Positions 38,314-47,860 of a stretch of DNA of 64,000 nt are shown here, piece after piece. The notes under the pieces are model-generated. The model saw nothing but the letters and a program-made list of their open reading frames with translations. It ran no database searches and was not told the DNA's origin. Position numbers and translations under genes: made by a program. Where the stretch lies: NCBI GenBank assembly GCA_001695595.3, contig MBPM02000004.1, forward strand, positions 2,201,696 through 2,265,695. Reading direction: 5' to 3'. This DNA is from Plasmopara viticola. Its lineage: Eukaryota; Oomycota; Peronosporomycetes; Peronosporales; Peronosporaceae. How positions within the stretch are numbered: position 1 is the stretch's first letter; every line of letters starts with the position of its first letter.

Positions 38314-38725
38314 TGTCGTCACCGGCAGTTTTGCCGGCAACGGCTTTTACGCAAATTGGTAAAAATATTTCCAAAACACATATACATTAGTACTATCCAT
38401 AGGTATAGGCAAATTTACAGAAGACAACCCAGATATTGGAAACCAAGAGGCATTATTGGCTTAAAGAAATCTAGGATGGGTACAAAGTCAGATGGAATAA
38501 AGAAGAATGATAGCTTTCAAGATGGTAGCAGTAGATAGCAAAGAGCCACCAGTTAGGCTGTAGCAAGAAAATGAGTCGTAAGAGCTCTCTATCTGATATC
38601 ACTTCTCAATTTGCTCTAAGCAACAAACACTCCTCCACTTCTACGACTTCACTTCGCCCGTGCCTCAGCTTCGTCCGACGGCCGACTTCAATCAGCTTCC
38701 TCCGCGACTGTGTTTCAACTACTCA
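38314..38725 (+). repeat. 3' LTR
   Basis: Begins TGTCGTCACCGG and ends near CAACTACTCA. It is preceded by a purine-rich GAAGGGAGG that could be the polypurine tract. It carries the same internal stem-loop as the 5' LTR (ACCGGCA/TGCCGG) and visibly differs from it throughout. Confidence 0.8.
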
Positions 38726-39490
38726 GTGCGTAATGTGCCACTTTACATTTAAGCGTACGGCCTCGTCTACATTGCCACAACTCGAAGATTTCCGTGACAT
38801 GCAGTGGGCGATGTGTCTTACGAGCACCGCTTATTAATTCTCATGTCACTTCACGCGCAGTGGTAGGGCTCATCCATCTTGTTTTGGCATAATGCCGTCA
38901 ATGCCAACACTTGCATGCGAAAAGCTAATTCCTACGAGCATAGCTCAGTGATTAACTTGCCACTCCACTCTCTAAATTTTTGCTTTCGACAGCATCAGCG
39001 TCTAACTCCGATATCTCAATGTTATACGTATGACTAACTCGGTTTAGTGTCGATGTAAATTGATCGATTGGACGTGGGTTGATGACTCGACATAGCTCCA
39101 CTAAAAAGGGAAGTGGGTGGCACAAAAGGCCTTTGACTTTAATCCAGCCACGCCATACCAAGGATGCAATTGTACCTCGCTCCCGGATCCACGGCTGATC
39201 AGCATTCGACGCTATCAAGTTTGAGAAATTTGGCATCTAGCTCGTGGACCTTGCTCCTGTCGCTTAGCAAGCAGTAACACTGTTGAAGTACTCATAGAGC
39301 TTTATCGTTTGGATGACTCCCCTGGAACATCGATAACAGATCGTAATATACTAAAACTCTCATCGGTCGCCTCAATCAACAAGTTAGGCTTAGATCACGT
39401 TCCCTGGTCGAAACCCTATTCGTGCAGCTCTGCGTATCACATGTACCAAGGAAGTATTTTCTATTGACCAAACTTTACTTAATTTGTGCT
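38726..39490. other. Spacer between LTR element and transporter gene
   Basis: No gene recognised. At 38937-38950 ATAGCTCAGTGATT resembles a pol III A box (TRGCNNAGYNGG); the following 50 bp lacks a good B box. Confidence 0.4.
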
Positions 39491-41026
39491 CTAACACTCC
39501 ACGATTACAGCAAGACTCCAACACGCAGTGACTATAGCAACCATGCTTATCAATATGGAGGCGACGCAGTCCGTGCGCGTGGCATCTTCGCTGCACAGTA
39601 GCCAATAAAAGACGCATGGCAACACGAGCGCCAGAAGTGCAGTTGGTATTAACATCCACGCGAAGATATCGATCGTACTCGGTGCAGTAAAGTAGCCTAA
39701 GAGTAGCGTGGTAAGCACCAGAATGCTTCGACAGAACACGCGTGCAGCAATCTCAACGCCTTCACGCTGTCCTTGATGGGCACACTGGGACGCGGGATTG
39801 GAATTCACAAAAGGCAACGCCCCAGCGGCAGCCGCTACTTCTACTGGACTATGAAGATTGCTTTTACTTGGAGGCTGCACAATCCAAGTCTCGAATGCAC
39901 GCTGGACAGGAAATAAGGTAATGGTATACGACATTAGCAAGTGAATGCTATACAACACGATGGCCACATTGCGCACGACGGCATTGCGCATATTAAAAAA
40001 GACCGGTGCCTGAAGCGTCGCGCCATACACGGCGTACGTGACGCAGCAAATGGGAAGGTACAATAAAGCTGTGGTTCCCAACTTTGTCCAAGCCACCACC
40101 GAATTACACTGGTTTGAATCTTCCATGGCGTCATATAACGTAGGAATAATTGAATGGCCGAAAAGCCCACCAAGAAGCAACGAAAAAGTGTACGAGAGCT
40201 TTCCCATCACCGTCACGTCTGAGAGATCGGGCGTCACGAAAACGAAGTCAGAATGCTCCAATGCGATCTGCTTGAGAGGGTACATGGCATCGCCCAGAAT
40301 GACCGACTCAATCCAAAAGCTGATGGCCACATTCACCGCTGACAAAATTGCTAGCGCCTTAAGCGATGGTACGAGTACTTGAAACCACACGCACACTGCC
40401 ACTAAAACCATGACAGTACCATAGTGTAGTCCTAAGACATCCACAAGGCAGGACGATGTCAGCGCTAAGTATCCGGTGGACAAAATTAAAAGTGAGGAGT
40501 GCACCAGCACACTCGTCACCACTTTGCCAACTGCACCAAAACACTCGTGCCCAAGGTCGCTATACGATACGCTGGTGCCTCTTAGCCAGCGCACCGCCTC
40601 CAACGCATCAATCAACAATTTGGACGTGTAAGCGCTCACAGCCGCGGCTGCAACGAGCAATAAGACACCGTACCAATTAATTTCCACGAGGGCTAGTGGC
40701 AGACACAGCATGCCTGTGCCTGTTATAAAGGACAGCAAGTGGTAGAACGTCTGCCAATTTGAAAGTTTGTTATAAGTTGACGCCATCAAAGGATCTGCCA
40801 CCGAAGGGGTCCAAGAAGACGCTAGGTGTTCCATTTCTTTAAAGTTGTGGCTGGACATAGCACCGTAGTCGGCTCGGCCATTGCCCTTCGATGAGAAGGC
40901 CACGACAGCAGCCTCGTGGCCGTCAAAACTGCCTTTTAAAACTTCGCAAGTCCTCGCGTGGTGCTGTTGCGCCGGTGGCACCAGGCGTTGCAATTTGCAG
41001 CCATGGCCCATGCGCTCTCCAGCCAT
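39491..41026 (-). CDS. Amino-acid transporter, AAAP (Aa_trans) family
   Basis: A single frame with ATG at 41026, TAG at the 3' end, 511 residues. A hydrophilic N-terminus of about 75 residues precedes about ten or eleven predicted membrane segments. The first begins NWQTFYHLLSFITGTGMLCL, matching the helix-1 signature of amino-acid/auxin permeases (a GxGxLxLP-type motif). Other landmarks: SYSDLGHECFGAVGK after helix 2-3, GGLFGHSIIPTLYDAMED in the middle, FPVQRAFETWI late. Members are proton- or cation-coupled amino-acid carriers of plasma membrane, vacuole or vesicles; substrate cannot be read here. A GTG 12 bp further upstream is in frame but not a credible start, and a TGA closes the frame beyond it. 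The gene is intact. The start may lie further in, for example before SSHNFKEMEHL. Confidence 0.88.
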   Translation of the reverse strand: MAGERMGHGCKLQRLVPPAQQHHARTCEVLKGSFDGHEAAVVAFSSKGNGRADYGAMSSHNFKEMEHLASSWTPSVADPLMASTYNKLSNWQTFYHLLSFITGTGMLCLPLALVEINWYGVLLLVAAAAVSAYTSKLLIDALEAVRWLRGTSVSYSDLGHECFGAVGKVVTSVLVHSSLLILSTGYLALTSSCLVDVLGLHYGTVMVLVAVCVWFQVLVPSLKALAILSAVNVAISFWIESVILGDAMYPLKQIALEHSDFVFVTPDLSDVTVMGKLSYTFSLLLGGLFGHSIIPTLYDAMEDSNQCNSVVAWTKLGTTALLYLPICCVTYAVYGATLQAPVFFNMRNAVVRNVAIVLYSIHLLMSYTITLFPVQRAFETWIVQPPSKSNLHSPVEVAAAAGALPFVNSNPASQCAHQGQREGVEIAARVFCRSILVLTTLLLGYFTAPSTIDIFAWMLIPTALLALVLPCVFYWLLCSEDATRTDCVASILISMVAIVTACWSLAVIVEC

Positions 41027-41241
41027 GTCAAGTCCCACTATGCACCGCTTTGTTCAGGTGACGGCTGCAGCTGTATCTTGCTGAGGATTCAGATTAGGTT
41101 TTCGGATTGATTATGTTGTTCACACATTAAAGCAACACCCGAGCAACAATATATGCTCATCTATCAGACGCGAAAAAGATGCTCAATTTAAGCAGATGAA
41201 GCCCAGTAGCAACGCCGATTTCGTTAACAAAACTTAACAGG

Positions 41242-41556
41242 ATGCTGCGTGCTTTAAAAGCGTATCGGGAAATGCGTTCTTTACCACAAAAGCCGGTTGT
41301 CGGCAGCAATGCCAATGCAAACGTGGCGCACACCGGCAAGAATTTTGTGCATCAGGAAGACTCCAGCATTCAAAAACGTCAGAACTACAAACAAGTTTTT
41401 AAAGTATGTGAAAATAGTGGTGAAACGAGGTGCACTCAAGGCTGGCCAAAGACGTGCGCTGACGGGTTGACAGGTGTTACAAATTTTGGATTAAAACGTG
41501 AGAGCCCAAGAAGAAATTTTCGTCGTGCAGACGGATGTGCTGGTATATTGCGATAA
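41242..41556 (+). CDS. Hypothetical small protein
   Basis: An ATG-started 104-codon frame (MLRALKAYREMRSLPQKP at the start), divergent from the transporter gene. It is basic, contains four Cys in the second half (VCENSGETRC, GWPKTC, GCAGI) and no membrane segment. GC content and balanced composition are more gene-like than the neighbouring spacers. A possible splice donor (AAAGTATGTG, about 41400) raises the chance that the second half is intronic. I do not recognise a family. Confidence 0.35.
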   Translation: MLRALKAYREMRSLPQKPVVGSNANANVAHTGKNFVHQEDSSIQKRQNYKQVFKVCENSGETRCTQGWPKTCADGLTGVTNFGLKRESPRRNFRRADGCAGILR

Positions 41557-41994
41557 CCATCATAGCAATAGCGCTTAGAAACCTTTCCTCTTTAAATAAG
41601 TGAGTTGCATAGCGTTCACTGTGTGGAAGCCAAATCAAACTGATTTCGAGATGTGATTATTATTTGATGTTGCAATGCGGCTTTCACGTATGCGGGCTCA
41701 AGTTTGAAATTATCAAGCTAGCCCCAAAGCTCAACTAAACGATAGCCACAATTACGGCCTTGCTGGTAATGGATATAATGGTTGTCAGCGCTAAAACTTC
41801 TACAATAGCCACCATGGTATACTCACAGCATGAGTTTGCTCATTTGGAATCTAATCAGCGATTGCCACGGCTTCATCTGTTGACCGGTACATTGGAGCGC
41901 AGCGCCAAATTTGAGTAAAATCACTGGCGAAGAAAATTGCTGCGCGAACTGGAATTTTTGCTGTTGCGCGGTACATATGGAAAGAAAGTTCGAT
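41557..41994. other. Gene-free spacer
   Basis: Nothing recognised between the small ORF and the 3' tail of the LINE derivative. Confidence 0.45.
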
Positions 41995-43156
41995 GTAATG
42001 TAATGTATTACGTTATCGCGTTGCCAAATTATGCACGTGCTAGGCTCAGTCTGGCTAGTCCACGGCATAGAGTGATGTCCGCATACGTCGGGTCTCGTTC
42101 GGCGGGCAGTGCATCCAGCACCGAGGTGTGAGGGTCTTCCATTTCTTTCGGTCTTGTGCAAGGGTACGTACCACTTCGAGGTCTTGTGCTATCCAGAGTC
42201 GAGAGCCGGGGCCACGGGAAACAAGGTTGTGGTCGAGTGTTGAGGGGAGCGTGGTGCGGGGACGTCCGCGCCATTTTGCTGCGGTGGAGAAGAAGTAGGC
42301 ACGCATCTGGAGGTTAGCTGGAATGTCAGGATTGGGGCGAAGTACATGGCCAAACAGGCGCCAGCGAGCTTGTGTCAGTCGTAGTCTCAGCGGCCGCTCA
42401 TCGCAGAGGTCGTAGAGTCTTGCATTCGAAATGTGTCGGGGGTAGCGATAGCCAAGAGCGTAGCGAAGCTGGCGGCGATGGAAACTCTCGAGACCGTGGA
42501 GCTCTGACTTGGTAAGAGCCCAGGTGGCGCAGTTGTACAGCAGAATCGGTAGAACGTAGGTGTTGTACAATCGAATGCGGGTCTAGGGTGAGATGAGCGT
42601 GGGGCGGAGTCAGACGGACCAGAGGCGGTGGAGCGCGAGGGTGGCCAGACACTTGCGTCGGGATAGATATTAATATCGCCGAGGAGTGTTCCGAGCTTCT
42701 TAGTGTGGCGCCAGGTTTCTTCTCCGGATCGGGCGTGTCGAGTGGCGCCCGACGGGTTGCAGTGGCGGCGGATTTCGGTGACTTCGGTCTTGGCTTCGTT
42801 TTTTTTTTTTTTTTTTTCAGGGTTAGAAGGAAGTCATCAATGCGGTGCTCACCTCTATCGTAGATCTTGGTTTCTCGGAGGCCAAGGATATCGACGCGGT
42901 AGCGCCGGAGATCTTCGGGGAGTGTTTCGTGCTTCTTGCGCTTCGAACATAGAGAATTCACATTTAAAGGAGCCAATCCGGATGCGGTTGGCGCGGTTAA
43001 GGACGCGGAAGGGGGTTTGGCCTGGTGCTGGAGACCGTCGCGTCGAGGGTGAGACTCGTTAGAGACCTGAAGATGCCCGAGAGCACCTGCCCGAAGCGCG
43101 GGAGCATTTAGCCCCCGCGCTTGGAAGGAGGGCGTCACCCCAACCTTTTCCGAAAA
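41995..43156 (-). mobile_element. Deletion derivative of a LINE-type retrotransposon (copy B)
   Basis: Minus-strand element. The 5' part (about 42985-42830) encodes the start of an apurinic-type endonuclease (LNVNSLCSKRKKHETL, then YRVDILGLRETKIYDR). A run of about 20 T on the plus strand (42799-42821) marks an internal junction. Then come the C-terminal RT-connection and tail (TWRHTKKLGTLLGD; 42055-42570 gives NTYVLPILLYNCATWALTK, FHRRQLRYALGYRYPR, RWRLFGHVLRP). The catalytic RT domain and most of the endonuclease are deleted, so the copy is defective. The 3' tail has ATTAC-type pentamers. Copy A near 18 kb shares both ends. It inserted upstream of the transporter gene and downstream of RPN2. 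Confidence 0.85.
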
Positions 43157-43302
43157 AAAGTTCGATATTCCGTAAATTATACAACGGTTTTCGTACCTAC
43201 GTACCTAACCTGTTAGAAATATAGAAGCTGCAACTACTTGATTTGAAATTTATATTTCGAGCCGGCTGACTGCATGCTAAGACCTTTCGTCTTAAAAACA
43301 AC
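43157..43302. other. 3' flank of RPN2
   Basis: Short spacer between the 5' end of LINE copy B and the RPN2 stop codon; no feature seen. Confidence 0.4.
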
Positions 43303-46300
43303 CTACTCTGGTGGCTCCCACTCAAATGGCTCAGGTGGGTCAGCCTCATTTTCCGCGCCTGCGGCAGCGGGCGCCTTGATGACCTCGACATCCTCAGCCT
43401 CATCAGGCGTTGTGTCAAGGAGCATGATAACTCCTGCCAGCCTCTGTGCCGGGTGCATCACCGGTACGTACCTCTGCGCCGTATCTAGAGAGATGACAGA
43501 CTCCTGTGCGAGCGTTACACGTGCGGGTGTCGTAAAGGAAAACACACTAGGCTCTTTAGTCACCGCTGTCTTCTTACTCGCTGTTTGCTTTGATCCCTCA
43601 GTATCTACATCCATCCCATCGCCACTCCCTTTTTTTTCTTCATCAGCTGCAGCAGAAACATACTTCCCCTCCATCAATATATCTCCACCGGCGTCAACAG
43701 GCTTCGACAATTTCTCCTTCGCATCTTGCTTTGCCTGGCGCGCACGCGCTTTCGCAGTTGTGGACAGCACCGCCGTGGCAACAAGCTCTTTTTTTTCCTC
43801 CTTTTTCTCCTCCATGCGCTTTGGAGTGGCAAAAGCTGACTTCTTTGCGTTGCATGTGAGATTAAAGCTTCGCGGGAGCTTCAAGTCTTTGTTGAGACCA
43901 ACAACCATTGTCGTCTGAAAGGACAGCTCCAAAAAGTTAAAAAGAGGGTACCAGAACCAATGCTGTGCCCAAATTGCCAGTCCAACCACAGCGGCCATCT
44001 TAGTGAATCCTGCGTGAGACTGCAGCGAAATTACTACATTGCGACCACCGGCATCCAAAATGCCTTGAGCTAGAATAGCACCCATCTTAGTCATCGTCGT
44101 CACGTGCTTGTCGGTTATAAGCTTAAATATCTTCGCACGTATAACAGCCACTTTCGGGTTGCGACCTTCAGACTCCTGCATTACAACCATTGCCAAGGCA
44201 AGCAGCGCACCTTGACGAACGTAGTCTACAGCATCGTCAAGCAGCGGCTCCAACAGCTGAATAGCCTCGTTCTTTGCAGTGCCGGCGCATGCAATACCTA
44301 CAGCTACGCAAGCTCCATAGCGAACATGAGGGTTGAAGCTTTCAGCCAACAGCGACACCAGCTTTGGCACCTGAACAGGGGTGCGAAACAAGATGAAGCC
44401 CAAACAAGTGACGGCAGCGCGACGCACATCGTCGGACACATCGCTTACAGCAATGTGTAGCAATCTCCGAATGGCAGTATTGTTGGCAGTGCCTGCGTAC
44501 GCCATGGCGACAGTGTACATCCCTCCGTAACGAATCAGTGGGTCCTTGTCGCGGGTCAGCTGCTCGATCAACGTGTCAGCCTGCTCTTCGCGCTCGTACA
44601 TCATTAGTGCAATACCCATCACGCAGCCACGAATAATCTTTTCGTGCTTTGTGTCGTGTGCATAGGACAGCAAATCCTTAACAATCTCACCATTGCGATC
44701 GTCACCCCCAGCACCAAGAAGAAGTAGACCGATCGCTATACCTGCACCCTCGCCCGCAATGGCTGAATCAGTAAACAGCACAGCCTTCAGCTCCTCGTAT
44801 ACTTCGTAGTCTTGTGAAGCCAGCCCACATAGACCGATGCCCAAACACGCGCCATGCTGGACGGTCTCATCGGATCCAGCATTTTTGAGCGCATTACGCA
44901 AATATTCCATCGTCGTCTTGCTGCCCGAGTCTGCATACCCCTTATTGGCGTGAATCAAGCCCATTGCATACAGAGCACCACCTTCAGAGTATGGAGAAGT
45001 TGTCACGTTACCACCTTGAGGCAAGTAGGGAGCGAGAAGGTTCATGCTTTCACGAACGTGGCCCTTGTGCACAACACCCAAACTAGCAGTGGCTGTAAAC
45101 TTTGCCCAGTTCGTCGCTTTGCCTAACCACTCCAAATTCTCACGCAAAAACGTATCAGAAGTCGTACCGCAATTCAAATAGGCGTGAGCTATTACAGCGG
45201 CGTGGTGTAGCACTGAGTTGCGGTTTTCCACAGCAGCCTTGATTGTCTTCATAACAAGTGGATCCGAATCGCTGCGGCTGTATAGGAAATCTAGCTTCAA
45301 ATCCACAAAAATTCGCCAGACAAAATTCGCTTTAATTTTGCCAACTTATCCCAGTAATCAGCACAAGCACCGGCAAATGCGGGAGGGGTAGCAGGTACAG
45401 TTAGGGTCGTAGCAGCGGGCAAAGTTGCTTCAATCTTGCTTCTTCGGCCGTACTGGTTAAGCTCGTGGCTGCTGGCTCGGCAATGGATGTCGGAGGACTT
45501 GGCAGTGCGTGGTAGACGTTCATTAGAAACTTCTGGTTCTCGTTCTCATTGAGATCGAATGCAACTTGAAAAGCAATGAGGCTGTCACGGTCGCTGCCGC
45601 GTATCAGCTGGTCCAGAATTTTACTCACTTCATCATGGTCGTCCAGCATTTGCAATATTTGACATATACTGGCATACTCTTGGGTCGAACGCGAGCGATA
45701 CACTTCCAACATAACCTTAAAAACCTTGAGACGGAAGTGACGGTTTACAACCACCGTCTTGCAAATCTCAAAGCAGTACGATAGAGCTGCTGACACGTCG
45801 TTTGAGCGAGCAAGGCACTCTTTCACCTGGTCTAGTCTTCGAGCTTCCAAGGCAATGCCCAAAGCCTGACGAAACTCGCCTGCTGCATAGCAGCGCTCAA
45901 ACATGTGTTCCACTACCTGCGTGAGTCGTGGGTCCAGCGCCTTTTCGGCTTCCGTGTCCTCCTTGACACGCACAGCCACGTAGTTATCGATGCACGTGGC
46001 GATGATAGTGTCGGTGTATTGCGAGCGCGTGTTCAGATCAAGGTATTTCCCTGCACCAAGCGCCAGCCGCAACGCGTCCTCGTACTCTTCCAGATGAAAG
46101 AAACACTTAGAGGCAACATAGGCCGCAAGGTCGCGGTCCGGAAAATTTTTTCTTCCGAAAGCTCCTCAATAAGTGGAATAGCGTCTGCGATCTCGGCCCA
46201 GTAATGGTCGACCACTTGATTAAGTTTCTGGAGGGCATGAGTCTGTGCAAATTGCGATCAAAGAAACGGTATATTTACTCTTGTAAGTAGGGTAAGTTCA

Positions 46301-46552
46301 ACTTCGCAATGTTATCGACGCCCCACCTTAAGAACATTGTCTTCTTCTTCTAGAAGCGCAAGAACACCAGCAGCTAAGGAGAAATGGACAAAAGATCCAC
46401 ACCAGTACGTTAAAATTAAAATGTTTACAGTGGACGGCAAGAGGCCCGACTCGAATAGCGTCAAGCGAAGTACGGGAACACCCCAAGCAATAAGGAGGGG
46501 GAATGCTGCAAATGTCAGCTTACGTACCGGAAGTGCCGATCGCGACGGTCAT
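43303..46552 (-). CDS. RPN2: 26S proteasome regulatory subunit RPN2 (PSMD1), with three apparent frameshifts
   Basis: Rpn2 is the large scaffold of the 19S base; it binds Rpn13 and other base subunits. I reconstruct three exons: 46552-46528 (ATG, MTVAIGTS), 46373-46327 (AAGVLALLEEEDNVLK) and 46242-43303. Introns are GT-AG. The N-terminal helices include VVDHYWAEIADAIPLIEEL, LGAGKYLDLNTRSQYTDTII and EYASICQILQMLDDHDEV. The PC repeats follow (GGALYAMGLIHANKGY, ACVAVGIACAGT, GALLALAMVVMQ, GAILAQGILDAGGRN). A Lys/Glu-rich linker (MEEKKEEKKE) precedes the end. The C-terminus DPPEPFEWEPPE keeps the PPEPFE Rpn13-binding motif known from human PSMD1. Reading through requires restoring one base at about 46145, 45429 and 45312. 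Each site is a 1-nt loss in or beside an A or T run. Total length would be about 1000 aa, usual for the family. Sequencing under-calls seem likelier than loss of an essential gene, but a pseudogene is not excluded. Confidence 0.9.
46243..46326 (-). other. RPN2 intron 2 (84 nt)
   Basis: Donor AAG|GTGGGG at 46326 and acceptor TTTGCACAG| at 46243 on the minus strand. The join is phase 0, linking ...EEDNVLK to THALQKLNQVVD. The intron contains an in-frame TGA, so it must be removed. Confidence 0.75.
46374..46527 (-). other. RPN2 intron 1 (154 nt)
   Basis: Donor TTCCG|GTACGTAAG at 46527 and acceptor TTTCTCCTTAG| at 46374 on the minus strand. It joins an 8-codon first exon plus one base to exon 2 and restores GTSAAGVLALLEE, a typical RPN2 N-terminus. 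No ATG is available in frame in exon 2 itself. Confidence 0.72.
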
Positions 46553-47039
46553 GCTATCTTCGTGTTGCTTTACTAGATGAAAATCTTCTCATCACTCCCC
46601 TGTAATCGTACCTTGCCGAGACAATAGTGTGCTGACTGAATAAATTATTTACATGTTAAACTCGCCAATCAAAGTTAGTATTTTGCTGATTAATTCTATG
46701 CGGAAAATTGCTTCATCTAAGCTGTACTTGTGGTCCGCTAAAATGTTTTTTGATTCGTACGCAAGAGATTGCGGGCCATATTTCCGGTGAAGCATCGTTT
46801 ATGCTCAACAAAAGTGCTCGGGCAGACTTCCTTCGCTATCGCATGTACAAAATTCTCACCAAAAGGGATCGACTATCGTTAAGTATTGTATTTGGTATCA
46901 TGCTTAATTTGTTGTTGCAATACTATCAAGAGATTGTCAATGTTTAATTTTGGCGATCTCATGACGACTTGGCTAATCGCGATAGAAGCGCGATCGTAAT
47001 ATTCGCAAAAAAAACATATACAGTTTGAAATGTCCTACA
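46553..47039. other. Upstream flank of RPN2
   Basis: Contains the RPN2 promoter by position; I see no distinct Inr or TATA motif I would defend. No other gene. Confidence 0.4.
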
Positions 47040-47860
47040 ATATTATCTCAAGCAGGTGCCGGCAATAATTTCAGAGCTTTGCTTGTTTGTGAACCCAGCG
47101 CACGATGAATGACAGCTGCCGCAATTATGGCACATATGCTTTCATTTGTTAAGACTCAATACTGTTCATTATAACAATAATTCAAACTACCGACACAGAC
47201 CGACAAACTATTTTCGCTGAGCTGTCTAGCGTGCACACATAGTATTTATCATATTTTTATGCTACCTATTGCTTACGACTTAGAAAAACCAACGCGCGAT
47301 ACATGACATCCGCCACAATCGCAACATTAACTCCTACAGTCGCAATGACCTCATACGGTTTTTAGTAGCACAATAAACAATTATTGGCACAAACTGGCAA
47401 GCTATTGTTGGCTATTTTCTGCTGTCGCCGGTATTGGCAGGTATAAGAAACTCTACGATCTATCAAACCGTGATGTGCTGTGTAATTGATATAAGAAGTG
47501 CACGACTATCTCACGTAGGTCATAAGGGAAACGCGGATAATCTTTGACGTTCTTTGTTAGCGAAGCAGCAATAAGTCAAGCGTTATACTAAAGCAATAGT
47601 CGGTCATAGTATAGCCCTTTCGGTTACAAATGCGGCCACAAAGAAAAGCCTGCTACCGAGATTATACCGAAAAGTAAGCGTCGCATCCAAAGCAGAAGAA
47701 ATATGACATCTCGGGCGCAGCAGATACCAGTCATTGCTCGGCAGCTTTGTTTAATTTGCACAGCCATGCACGATGCATGGCAACTGCCACAACCGCAACG
47801 CCTAGCTCCTAGATTTTAAAGACACAACTTAATGGCCTAAATGGGTCTACAGAGTCGATT
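47040..47860. repeat. Diverged repeat units of the ~0.5-kb family (locus 2)
   Basis: The landmark seen in locus 1 recurs at about 47101, 47296 and 47769 (for example GCGATACATGACATCCGCCA), followed at about 47389 by CACAAACTGGCAAGCTATTG. The shared AGTCAAGCGTTATACT occurs at about 47577. Same orientation as locus 1, 16 kb away and on the other side of the second gene island. Confidence 0.65.

Larger units (their letters stand above)
32613..38725 (+). mobile_element. Decayed Ty3/gypsy-type LTR retrotransposon
   Basis: Two diverged long terminal repeats (32613-33040 and 38314-38725) flank a gag-pol body in plus orientation: gag-like region, RT, RNase H, integrase, and a C-terminal basic region. 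The RT-RNaseH-integrase order fits the Ty3/gypsy class. Every frame is broken by stops and indels, and the LTRs differ by many substitutions and indels, so the insertion is old and inactive. I find no matching 5-bp target duplication (TTTAC before, GTGCG after), which may have eroded or may reflect misjudged ends. Confidence 0.85.

Noticed and set aside
42398..43138. 246-codon minus-strand frame as a host gene
   Set aside because: It is a fusion of the LINE endonuclease start with an out-of-frame reading of the RT tail across the poly-T junction.
43274..43918. 214-codon plus-strand frame opposite the RPN2 3' end
   Set aside because: Ser/Ala/Thr-rich shadow of the Lys/Glu-rich RPN2 C-terminus; no independent signature.
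46337..46576. 79-codon plus-strand frame
   Set aside because: Lies antisense to RPN2 exons 1-2 and introns; no family signature.
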